From positions 45,554 through 109,553 of the forward strand of contig NBLN01000010.1 of assembly GCA_002084425.1 (NCBI GenBank): 64,000 bases of DNA, in the 5' to 3' direction. A model generated the notes under the pieces. That model saw only the letters and a list, made by a program, of their open reading frames with translations, made no database searches and was not told the origin of the DNA. The stretch comes from Desulfobacteraceae bacterium 4572_130 (lineage in GTDB: Bacteria; Desulfobacterota; Desulfobacteria; Desulfobacterales; Desulfobacteraceae). This document shows, piece by piece, positions 21,101 to 27,686 of this stretch (position 1 is its first letter; each line of letters starts with the position of its first letter). Position numbers and translations under genes: made by a program.

Positions 21101-23155
21101 ATGCCCACAAGTCATGTCAGGTTTAATGCCAAATGTTTTTAAAACCTGTTCCATGGCAATACTTATAGTACCAATGGCAGGCTGGGCAATATTAGTATTT
21201 CTAAGCATTTGTTCAGATATTTTTTTGTCCTGGGCATATTCTGGAGCAGGAAATATATAATGTTTTAATGTTTTATTATTTTTCTTTAATTGTTTTGAAA
21301 AACATTTTTCAGCAATGGAAAATATATCCATTGCCTGGGGAAATATAGATATAATATCTTTTCCCATATTTAAATATTGACTTCCTTGTCCTGGAAAAAG
21401 AAATCCAAGTCTACCTTGTTTTTCTCCTTTTCCAAAGAAAATTCCTGATTTTTTCCATGATGGTTTTTCTTCAGATTCAAGCAAAGCCAAAGCTTTTGAA
21501 ATTATTTTTAATGGATCATCATTTTCCTTTATAATAAATAAAAGTCTGAATTTTTTTTGAGAAGAAAATTTTTTACGCAAAATAGCTGTTTCCCATGCTT
21601 TATTTTGTGCTGTCTGCCTTGAGTCCTGATTTTTTTCTGGAGTTATTAAATTTTTAAATTCCAGAATTTCTTTTTTTAAATCTTTTTTTGTATTTGCTGA
21701 AAAACATGCAATTTGTACAGTTCCATCCCATGATATATGTTTTTTAGTACTTTTATATTCTTCAAGGCTAACATGAAAATTACTTCCTCCAAAACCAAAC
21801 GCACTTACTCCTGCTCTTCTGGGATGATGTTTTTTTTCAATCCATGGTTTTGATTTGGAGTTAAGGTAAAAAGGAGTGTTTTTTATATCAAGGTCTGGAT
21901 CTGGGATTTCAGCTTTTAATGTGGGAGGAAGAACTTTATGATAAAGACCTAAAGCTGATTTTATAATTCCTGCAACTCCTGCAGCAGCTTTTGCATGACC
22001 AATCATTGATTTTACAGAGCCAAGCATACATTGATTTTTTTTAACATTGGAAAAAAACTCTTTTAATGCTGTAAACTCAATCTTATCACCAACTCTTGTT
22101 CCTGTTCCATGGGCTTCAATTAATTCTATTGTATCAGGTTTTATTGAAGTTCCTTTATATGCAGATTTTAAAGCTCTAATTTGTCCCTTTACATCTGGAG
22201 CATATATACCGCTTGTTTTACCATCACTTGATGTTCCTATTCCTTTAATAACTGCATAGATTCTATCATTATCTTTTTTTGCATCATTAAGTCGTTTTAA
22301 TACTAACATACCAATGCCTTCACCTAGAACAGTTCCATCAGCATATTTTGAAAATGGTTTTGCATCACTTGTATGGGAAAGAACTTTTGTTTTAGAAAAA
22401 CACATGTGCATAAAAATATCATTTAATGTATCAACCCCTCCTGTTATAGTCATGTCGCATCTGCCGGACATAAGTTCCATAACAGCAATATTTATTGCAC
22501 TTAAAGAACTTGCACATGCAGCATCAACAACTGAGTTTGTACCACCAAGATCAAATTTATTAGCTATTCTTCCTGCAACTACATTGCCAAGGAGCCCGGG
22601 AAAAGAATTTTCCTGCCATTGTGCATAGGAATTTGAAATTTTTTCGATAATCTGCTCTGTTTTTTCCTTGGAAATTCCTGAATCTTTAAGAGCTTTTTTC
22701 CATATAGGATGAGAAAGTCTAGCCCCTAGAGGGATTACAAGTTCCTGGGTTCCTGTAACACCAAGAATAATACTTGTTTTTTCTTTATTAAAAGAATTTT
22801 CTTTAGAATATCCAGCATCTTCAAGTGCCATTTGAGCCACAATAAGTCCCAAAAGCTGAGAAGTATCTGTTGCATTAAGATTATTAGGAGGGATACCAAA
22901 TTTTGCAGGATCAAAGGAAACAAAGGGAATAAATCCACCTTTTTTACAATATGTATGGTCAGGTTTTAAAGGATCTTCATTAAAATAATCTTGTATAGAC
23001 CAATGAGTTTCAGGAATTTCAGTAATTGCATCTTGTCCATTAAAAAGCAAACGCCAATATTGCTTTAACCCGTTTGCTTTTGGGAAAATACAACCCATAC
23101 CTATTATTGCAGCATAATTTTTTGTTTCCATGTTATTTATAATATTCTTTGTCAT
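15155..23155 (-). CDS. Multidomain Pfa-type polyketide/lipid synthase (KS-AT-ACP-ACP-KR-DH-DH-DH)
   Basis: 2666 aa, iterative type I synthase resembling the PUFA/secondary-lipid synthases. The ketosynthase spans residues 10-465 with Cys214 (DAACASS), HGTGTRVGD and IGHAKAAAG. The acyltransferase spans about 585-895 (LFPGQGSQ; GHSFGE with Ser686). An Asn/Lys/Gln-rich linker covers 940-1150. Two acyl carrier domains have phosphopantetheine serines Ser1209 and Ser1314 (both LGIDSIK). The ketoreductase spans about 1630-1850 (GGAKGIT from 1634, Tyr1820). A PKS-type DH-like fold has His1973 (KYHKIANKPVVP). Two FabA-like hot-dog dehydratases have His2339 and His2540 (KAHFYQDPVCPG). The tandem FabA-like DHs usually sit on PfaC, so PfaA and the PfaC tail appear fused while the second KS and chain-length factor are absent. 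pfaD lies upstream on the same strand. No phosphopantetheinyl transferase is visible. Confidence 0.9.
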   Translation of the reverse strand: MTKNIINNMETKNYAAIIGMGCIFPKANGLKQYWRLLFNGQDAITEIPETHWSIQDYFNEDPLKPDHTYCKKGGFIPFVSFDPAKFGIPPNNLNATDTSQLLGLIVAQMALEDAGYSKENSFNKEKTSIILGVTGTQELVIPLGARLSHPIWKKALKDSGISKEKTEQIIEKISNSYAQWQENSFPGLLGNVVAGRIANKFDLGGTNSVVDAACASSLSAINIAVMELMSGRCDMTITGGVDTLNDIFMHMCFSKTKVLSHTSDAKPFSKYADGTVLGEGIGMLVLKRLNDAKKDNDRIYAVIKGIGTSSDGKTSGIYAPDVKGQIRALKSAYKGTSIKPDTIELIEAHGTGTRVGDKIEFTALKEFFSNVKKNQCMLGSVKSMIGHAKAAAGVAGIIKSALGLYHKVLPPTLKAEIPDPDLDIKNTPFYLNSKSKPWIEKKHHPRRAGVSAFGFGGSNFHVSLEEYKSTKKHISWDGTVQIACFSANTKKDLKKEILEFKNLITPEKNQDSRQTAQNKAWETAILRKKFSSQKKFRLLFIIKENDDPLKIISKALALLESEEKPSWKKSGIFFGKGEKQGRLGFLFPGQGSQYLNMGKDIISIFPQAMDIFSIAEKCFSKQLKKNNKTLKHYIFPAPEYAQDKKISEQMLRNTNIAQPAIGTISIAMEQVLKTFGIKPDMTCGHSFGELCALCSANWITKETFFSLSCARGEYMAQAFSDSNNNLNSEDNDSGSMVAIKASLKDIKNLIKNKNLDLIIANKNSFNQGVVSGKTSEIKKIIKICKQKKISAIKLPVAAAFHSSLVEKAASPFKEYLNNYKISSSKIPVFSNTTGDRYPDKEFKAKEILGNQLLNPVDFIKNIQNMFQNNVTTFLEVGPKTVLTGLVKSILKNENFNAISVDASSGKKTGIEDLGLVLCELASLGFKVNLLKWEDPPIKPHKNLMNIPLCGANIKPDNDFKPLPDKSPEDEPLNDKDLLDKDKNEKHENFNQQIKQRFKQSNPDKGTSSMTYHKENIGKEEIYNAMNMLGKGLKSIESLQLQTAKAHEKFLETQQTASKTLQAMMEQTRIFAGSLTGCSEIISGNLQHSKPVSNYTEQQVSDPENMESQNIEPKTINSETIKLKNINSKNQNHTNLNKNPNLKSGIKPNNINIEPYRNLHNNKELKSNTKFIVENNIKDLVFETVSSLTGFPVEMLELDMDIETDLGIDSIKRVEIISDLEGKRPDLQVLTPENMGTLKTLNDICTALGKNNSDLKEVYPCLEDAKPDNNTLKDNKNEFQKIMDILINTVSSLTGFPKEMLEPHMELESDLGIDSIKKVEILSDLEEKLPDFNAISSKDMVEISTLSQLVKYIIEKNDDDDLSNFIEPDFLEKKNIDTKDLSGIAEPKKFEKSEEPEKNDIEQKKKSAKELLRQTINLKKFPIDHIRFYNGSKITISENKKVYITNDDAGVARIFKNKFLENQIKAEIINLNKTDNINFADAAGLIIISNSLVNKDKKTAQEFLKSSFLIAKKCAPYLIKSGTEKNAFFATVSFLGGNFGFSNKIISEPVQGGLAGLSKTFNLECENVLCKSLDMADTFEKVIENVEPAVSLLMTHGFVEIGIKDDFCFFPEMITSSAPKAKADINKNDVIVIAGGAKGITFECALEIAKQYSPKIILLGKSQQSSKEPEWIKKLSSESEIKKAILKNKFHNKKITPLKLEQAYKDILSIYEINKNLKKIKSTGSKVKYFSLNICDEKMVNKTFKEIRKDFGKITGVIHGAGMIEDKLIQDKTLEQFNLVFDTKVKGLNSLISATKNDNLKYFIMFSSIAARTGNKGQVDYAMANEVLNKTAQKYAKENQNCRVISFNWGPWAGGMINNSLKKEFEKKGIDLIPLEQGAKSFVAEMGIKNNITGELNSIESGPVEVIIGASLIKQKKIKPERIKPETIKQEKQKINNIYQDNSKPLEILKTKSALVTAFKTKVGIDSYPILKYHKIANKPVVPFALIMEWFAYAAEYKNPGLFFAGLNQMRIFKGIKLDLNQTSDKSDLNELNFNEIEIDIKTPDKLKTLDNKFEIDVYAVSQKDFFLYSKAKTILKEKLLDPPVYAASNQMHLKPYSRTIKDAYDDILFHENKLKGIKSIIGCSTKGIEVLTSRALNQEKWIKNPYKKQWLADPLIIDSAFQAASLWSYEITGKVCLPSYIANFEIYSSFAQIKENENVKIILTINEQTKHIIKGYFTFINNKGIVIASITGFEAVTDSSLFSKFKPELKSNLKKKKKKEIFTKQSILSFAKGKPSNAFGEKYKIFDKDRKLARLPSPPYLFIDRIIKTEPVQWKIKKGGWVEAEFDIPVNGWYFKACHSNILPFCILLETALQTCGWHAAYAGSALQSNKRLFFRNLGGQAKIIKSLNNNMGTITMRSCLTNISKTHDMIIQDFDMQVLKNKDYLYKGQTSFGFFTKQALSNQTGIKNKFFDYVPSKKEIAESQTFEFKDDKPFFPDDLQKYLNDDDLKSDKNNTGMHLKALRMVDKIDTFIVNGGKYKKGYIKASKKIVPNEWFFKAHFYQDPVCPGSLGIESFLQLINFFALKTIKYNPDKYQIQMKNHTHKWIYRGQIVPTNKNIEIHAHIKKIKKTLCLNLNKNFTEITAQGFICVDGLPIYEMDDFSISVVPVKQKNEHQHFSPQKLMAI

Positions 23156-23219
23156 TTAAGAATATCCTTATTTGACTATTACAACATTTTATATTTATGA
23201 TTTATTTTGTTTATATATT

Positions 23220-23326
23220 AAGACTTTTGTATAATGCTTGATTTTGTTTAAATTTCAGGTTTGAGGTACTACAATACATTTTCACTATAAAATTTGAATA
23301 AAATAAAACGATTGTGCAGACTTTTT
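23220..23326. repeat. MITE-like repeat family A, copy 2, between pfaD and the synthase
   Basis: The ends are inverted repeats of about 35 bp: AGACTTTTGTATAATGCTTG...AAATTT at the left and AAATTTGAATAAAATAAAAC...GCAGACTTTT at the right. The centre AGGTTTGAGGTACTACAATAC is shared with copies at 13741 and 26908. It is short, palindromic, non-coding and intergenic, fitting a miniature inverted-repeat element. It lies 65 bp upstream of the synthase start. Confidence 0.7.
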
Positions 23327-23378
23327 ATTTTTGTATTTTTTGTGGTTATAGTTTTGAATTTAAAAAAAAGCCAAGCTT

Positions 23379-23429
23379 TAAAACAAAAAATTCCATATAA
23401 CATATAATAACAATGCTATATGGAATTTT
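23379..23429 (-). terminator. Hairpin terminator after pfaD
   Basis: AAAATTCCATATA (23387-23399) and TATATGGAATTTT (23417-23429) form a 13-bp perfect stem with a 17-nt loop. Read on the minus strand it is followed by TTTTTTGTTTT. It lies 40 bp past the pfaD stop, so pfaD and the downstream synthase may be separate transcripts. The arm sequence resembles the ends of family D repeats. Confidence 0.55.
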
Positions 23430-23468
23430 GTAATTTTTACAGAACAAGAGCTTAATTTGACAAAAGTT

Positions 23469-25109
23469 TTACACAATTAGTTTAAAAATATCATTTTTTT
23501 TAATTGGTTTAAATTTTAATAAATCAAGGGGAATATCAATATTTTGAGCTTTAAGCCAATAAACTCGATTATAAAAACATGCACCAAAAAGCAAATTAAG
23601 CCCTATTTCTGCAACTTTTCTATTTTTATGGGATTCAAGAAAACTTTTTTTAACCCAATAATTAAAAGCACCCATAGAAGGCCCGCACCATATTTGATAA
23701 TCCATTTTTTTTTTTTCATTTCCCTGTAATGCCCATTTTGAAGAGAGTCCAAGATAGGAGCGAAATAAAAGTGCCATTTTATGTTTTGGATCATTTTCTG
23801 CTTTTTCAATCTCTCTTATATTTCTTGTTTTAAAAAAATCCTTTGTTTGTTCCCATTTTTCCTGAACACTTGTTTGGAAAATTTTTTTTTCAATTTCTTT
23901 TTTTATTTTTTCATCAATTTCATTAAATGAATTATAAGTTTTATATAATCTATAAAGTTTTTGAGCTTTAAGGGGAAACATTGTTCCTCTTTTTAAAACC
24001 TGAACCTTTGCTCCCATTTCAAACATATTAGCAGAAGGTGCCATTGCTACATCTGCCTGCTTTGCCTGGGCAAGTATTTGTCGTACATGTTCTGATGTAC
24101 CAGCTTCAATACATGATTGATTTATAGATCCTGTAAGAATATAATCTCCTCCCATTTGAAAACATGCACCACTTGATTCAGGAGTTGCTATTCCCCCTGC
24201 AAAACCCACACATAAATGTTCCTGGTATTTATATTTTTCATTAAATTCATGTTTTAGTGCTTGCATAATTGGAAAAACTGTAAGACTTGGTCTATTATCT
24301 GTGTGTCCTCCAGAATCTGCTTCTGCTGTAATATCCTGTGCCATTGGGATAAATCTTGATAGTTCTGCTTCTGTTTCTGTAATAAGTTTTTTCTGAAAAA
24401 GAATTTTAACAATTTTTTCAGGAGCTGGAGAAAAAAACTGCTTTGCAACTTCAATTCTTGAAACTTTTCCAATAATTTTATTTGGTGTTATGATTTTATC
24501 GTTGGAGTCCCTATAAATTCCCTTTAATCTATATAAAACAAGGGGAAGAGTTATTCTCATAAATGCTGCTGCACTTATAAGTCTTATTTTATGCTTTAAA
24601 TAAAGATTAACAACAGCCATTTCAAGGTCATAATCTCCCTGGGAATGAATAAGATTAAATCCAAAAGGTAAAGAAATATTAAGCTCTTTTTTTAATTGAA
24701 TAATAGCATGTTCAACTTCATTAATTAAAAGACCTCCTGAACCAAAAAATCCCAACATCCCATTTTCAGCCATTTTTTTAACCATTTTTACGGAACTAAT
24801 TCCATTTGCCATGGCACCTGCAATATATGGATATTTTATTGAATGCCTTTTTTTAAAAACAGAATCTCCTAGATTTTCAAGACCCATTGCAGGAATATAT
24901 GCTTTTATTTTATGAGATTTGATTTTTTGTTTAGTATTTTTTCCTAAAAAAGCATTGCCATTATAACCTATTCCTGTTTTTCCATTAATATCAAGAACAT
25001 ATAAAGGTTTTAAAATCTGCATAAGCAAATTTTTGATTTCTTGGAAATCTTGAACAGGAGGAATTGTTCCTTGCTCCCATAGTCCTATATATTTATTATT
25101 ATTTGTCAT
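23469..25109 (-). CDS. pfaD: PfaD-like enoyl reductase (2-nitropropane dioxygenase fold)
   Basis: 546 aa. Flavin-dependent trans-acting enoyl reductase of PUFA/polyketide synthases. Markers are an N-terminal extension with GLWEQG, the TIM-barrel core with IAGAMANGISSVKMV, the glycine-rich FGSGGLLINEVE, and PfaD-specific ITAEADSGGHTDNRP, FAGGIATPESSGACF and TGSINQSCIEAGTS. The C-terminal QIWCGPSMGAFNYWVKKS is typical of PfaD and absent from ordinary nitronate monooxygenases. The neighbouring synthase lacks an ER domain, so this enzyme would supply the reduction step. Confidence 0.95.
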   Translation of the reverse strand: MTNNNKYIGLWEQGTIPPVQDFQEIKNLLMQILKPLYVLDINGKTGIGYNGNAFLGKNTKQKIKSHKIKAYIPAMGLENLGDSVFKKRHSIKYPYIAGAMANGISSVKMVKKMAENGMLGFFGSGGLLINEVEHAIIQLKKELNISLPFGFNLIHSQGDYDLEMAVVNLYLKHKIRLISAAAFMRITLPLVLYRLKGIYRDSNDKIITPNKIIGKVSRIEVAKQFFSPAPEKIVKILFQKKLITETEAELSRFIPMAQDITAEADSGGHTDNRPSLTVFPIMQALKHEFNEKYKYQEHLCVGFAGGIATPESSGACFQMGGDYILTGSINQSCIEAGTSEHVRQILAQAKQADVAMAPSANMFEMGAKVQVLKRGTMFPLKAQKLYRLYKTYNSFNEIDEKIKKEIEKKIFQTSVQEKWEQTKDFFKTRNIREIEKAENDPKHKMALLFRSYLGLSSKWALQGNEKKKMDYQIWCGPSMGAFNYWVKKSFLESHKNRKVAEIGLNLLFGACFYNRVYWLKAQNIDIPLDLLKFKPIKKNDIFKLIV

Positions 25110-25185
25110 GTTTTTTTGTTTTAAAGTTACAATAAAGATAGTTTTTACTTTTTTCGTTGCTTGATTTGATGGTGGGCAAAGCTAT

Positions 25186-25204
25186 TACGAGACCTTTGCA
25201 TAAA
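25186..25204. other. Solitary IS-end-like sequence
   Basis: ACGAGACCTTTGCATAAAC resembles the GAGACCTTTGCA terminal repeats seen on IS5-group elements, and the GAGACATTTGC end of the family A repeat at 13874. No second end is found nearby. It is probably an insertion scar between pfaD and the PHP-RNase III gene. Confidence 0.35.
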
Positions 25205-25222
25205 CTCATTTTTTAAAGAGCC

Positions 25223-26815
25223 TTATAATTTTTTTAAATTTTTCATGGCATTTTTTGCTGAATCTTGCTCAGCAGATTTTTTGTTTTTGCCCAATCCTTT
25301 ATATATTTGATTTTTTATTTTTACTTCAATTTCAAAAGTTTTGTTATGATCAGGGCCAGTTTCTTGCAAAATTGTGTAACAGGGTGACTCTTCTCCCATT
25401 TCCTGGACATATTCTTGGAGCATACTTTTATAATCATTAGTTGCTTTGTTTAACTCAAATTTTTCAATTTGAAATTTAAAATAGGTTTTTATGAGTTCAT
25501 ATATATTTTTAAATCCACTATCAAGATAAATAGCTGCAATAACTGCTTCAAATGCATCAGAAAGAATTGAGTTTTTCATCCAGCCCTTATCAAGCTTTTC
25601 TCCCTTGCCAAGAAATATAAATCTACCCATGTCAAATTTTTTTGCTATTAAAGCAAGGCCTTGTTCACTTACAAGAATTGCTCTTAATTTTGAAAGTTCT
25701 CCTTCATTTATTTTAGGATATTTTTCCATAAGAATTTGGCCTATTACAAACCCTAGAATAGCATCTCCAAGAAATTCAAAACGCTGATTATCTGAAATGT
25801 CTGAAATGTCTGGAATGTCTGGAATGTCTGGAATGTTTTTATTATGCAGTTCATTAACATATGAGCTATGATATAAAGCATTTAAAAGAAGATATTTGTT
25901 ATTAAAAGTATATGTTAAATTTTCTTCAAGTTTTTCAAGCATGGGATTAGCCTGACGAAAGTTTTCAAGCTTTGATATCAATTTTTTATATAAATCATAA
26001 TCAACATAAAGATTTCCATTGCCATGACCCATTTTAACATTTTGTTTGAATTTTCCGTGAAAATCAGAACCTCCTGTAACAATAAGATTTTTTTCCTGTG
26101 CAATATTTAAAAATAAATCTGTCTGCTCTTTTGTATGATCTGTATGATATACCTCAATACCTCTAATTCCCATTTTTATAAGCTCATCAATAAATTTTTG
26201 ATTAGACTCTTTTTTTTTTATTTCAAGAAGTCCAGGATGAGCAAGCACAGGAATGCCCCCTGCATTAATTATTAGTTTAATAGTTTCTTTGCATGAAAAT
26301 TTAAATTTGTTTACATAGGCTGGTTTGCCTTTGGTAAGAAATTTATCAAAGGCATAGTTAAAGGACGGAACAAATTGTTTTTCTACCATAGTTTGGGCAA
26401 TATGAGGTCTGCCAATATTTTTATGTCCACATTTTTTTTCAATTTCTTTTAAGGTAATGTCAAATCCTAAAGCACAAAGTTTTTTTATAATTAAAGGATT
26501 TCTACTAGCTCTTGCTTTTTTAAGCTTTTTCAGGGCTGATTTTAGCTCTTTATTATAAATACTAAACCCATATCCAAGGATATGAACACTTGCAATTTCA
26601 GAAAAATTAGAATCAGCTTTTGCACTTATTTCAACACCTGTAACAAAATCAACCTTTGAGAAATCTCTTTTTTCAAGGATATCTTTTACCCCATCTATTG
26701 TATCATGGTCTGTAATTGAAACAGCATCAAGTTTTGTATTTAATGCCATTTCTAGTATCTCCATAGGAGTGTAGGAACCATCTGAAAATGTTGAATGAAT
26801 ATGAAGATCAATCAC
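25223..26815 (-). CDS. PHP-domain phosphoesterase fused to ribonuclease III
   Basis: 530 aa in one uninterrupted frame. Residues 1-275 are a PHP domain of the YciV/TrpH (RNase AM) type: LHIHSTFSDGS (His5, His7, Asp12), ITDHDTIDG, GVEISA, LAHPGLLE, GIEVYHTDHT and GGSDFHG, together the metal-binding set. From about residue 292 (MLEKLEENLTYTF, a normal RNase III beginning) the protein is a full RNase III: FEFLGDAILGF, SDAFEAVIAAIYLDSG, then a dsRNA-binding domain (DYKSMLQEYVQE to the end). The two catalytic activities could both act in rRNA processing. Internal Met292 lacks a strong ribosome site, so a separate RNase III product is possible but not indicated. Residues 328-342 are an IPD/ISD repeat. 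Confidence 0.92.
   Translation of the reverse strand: MIDLHIHSTFSDGSYTPMEILEMALNTKLDAVSITDHDTIDGVKDILEKRDFSKVDFVTGVEISAKADSNFSEIASVHILGYGFSIYNKELKSALKKLKKARASRNPLIIKKLCALGFDITLKEIEKKCGHKNIGRPHIAQTMVEKQFVPSFNYAFDKFLTKGKPAYVNKFKFSCKETIKLIINAGGIPVLAHPGLLEIKKKESNQKFIDELIKMGIRGIEVYHTDHTKEQTDLFLNIAQEKNLIVTGGSDFHGKFKQNVKMGHGNGNLYVDYDLYKKLISKLENFRQANPMLEKLEENLTYTFNNKYLLLNALYHSSYVNELHNKNIPDIPDIPDISDISDNQRFEFLGDAILGFVIGQILMEKYPKINEGELSKLRAILVSEQGLALIAKKFDMGRFIFLGKGEKLDKGWMKNSILSDAFEAVIAAIYLDSGFKNIYELIKTYFKFQIEKFELNKATNDYKSMLQEYVQEMGEESPCYTILQETGPDHNKTFEIEVKIKNQIYKGLGKNKKSAEQDSAKNAMKNLKKL
25791..25835. repeat. Coding 9-bp tandem repeat in the RNase III part
   Basis: Five units of TCTGRAATG on the plus strand encode alternating IPD and ISD on the minus strand. 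They sit just before the RNase III catalytic motif (FEFLGDA). Unit changes add or remove three residues without shifting frame. Confidence 0.85.
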
Positions 26816-26862
26816 TTGTTTTTCTCTATGATAAAGATGATGATATCAGTAAAAGCTATCCA

Positions 26863-26905
26863 GCAACTGCTATAAGGCAGATCTGGTTTCTGGTTTGTTT
26901 TAAGA
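26863..26905. repeat. Dispersed repeat family B, diverged copy
   Basis: AACTGCTATAAGGCAGATCTGGTTTC...GGTTTG resembles the family B copies at 5931 and 40081, but the 3' half is eroded. It is immediately followed by a family A copy. The 26816-27323 spacer is otherwise AT-rich with no coding region seen. Confidence 0.5.
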
Positions 26906-26907
26906 GT

Positions 26908-27050
26908 TTTGCGCAATGGTAGTATTTTATTCAAATTTTATGGTGAAAATATATTATAATACCTTAAACCTAAAATTTGGACAAAAAAGAGCAAGCCCTA
27001 TTTATAGACATTTACAAATATTTTTTAGATTAAAAACTAGAAAAAAATAT
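26908..27050. repeat. MITE-like repeat family A, copy 3
   Basis: Opposite orientation to 13741-13874, with long blocks conserved (TCAAATTTTATGGTGAA, ATACCTTAAACCTAAA, GCAAGCCCTATTTATAG, CATTTACAAATATTTTTTAG). It lies in the spacer between dksA and the PHP-RNase III gene. Confidence 0.7.
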
Positions 27051-27323
27051 TTTGTTTAAAGACTTTAAAATACTGGCTTTAAGCTATTAACAGTTAGCCT
27101 TTGGGTGTCAGCCCTGGGCAAGAACATAAGGAAAATATAAAGTATAGAAAGCAAAAAAATACTTTTGCTTTTAAAGCAATACTATATATAGCATATATAT
27201 TTACCTGATCATCTATTTCTTAAAAATCAATTATAAATAAATCTCTAAAAATATTTAGTAAAATCAAGCTCTTAGAAATTTAGATTTTTAAAATAGAAAT
27301 TTAGCATTTTTACCTGAGTTACA

Positions 27324-27686
27324 TTACATCCCAAGGGTTTTTTCCAGTAATTCTTCCTTGGTTTTACATTCAATGCAATGCGTTGTAACAGGTCTAGCCA
27401 CGAGCCGTGCTCTGGATATATTTTCTTCACATGATTCACATATACCAAAAGAGCCTTCTTTAATACGAATTAAAGCTTTTTTAATTTTTTTGATTAATTT
27501 ATGTTCCCTGTCCCTAATTCTAAGCTCAAAATTTCTATTAGATTCATGTAATGCTCTGTCTGTTGGATCAGCAAAATTTTCGCTTGGAGCTATCATACCA
27601 GTTACAGTTTCATCACCATGGGATATTAAATCCTTAAGCCTTTTAATTAAAGAATTTTCAAAAAATTTCAGATCTTTATCATCCAT
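27324..27686 (-). CDS. dksA: DksA/TraR-type C4 zinc-finger protein
   Basis: 120 aa. RNA polymerase secondary-channel regulator family. An N-terminal coiled coil contains the acidic DPTDRA region. A C-terminal zinc finger has CESCEENISRARLVARP followed by CIEC, i.e. four cysteines in the CxxC-x17-CxxC layout. The first 8 bp overlap the end of hemA, so translation is probably coupled. The DksA activity residues (DxxDxA) are conserved, but a true DksA role is inferred. Confidence 0.85.
   Translation of the reverse strand: MDDKDLKFFENSLIKRLKDLISHGDETVTGMIAPSENFADPTDRALHESNRNFELRIRDREHKLIKKIKKALIRIKEGSFGICESCEENISRARLVARPVTTHCIECKTKEELLEKTLGM

Noticed and set aside
25791..25835. Short regular repeat as a possible CRISPR array
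   Set aside because: The units are 9 bp, contiguous, without spacers and inside a coding frame. There is no CRISPR array in the window.
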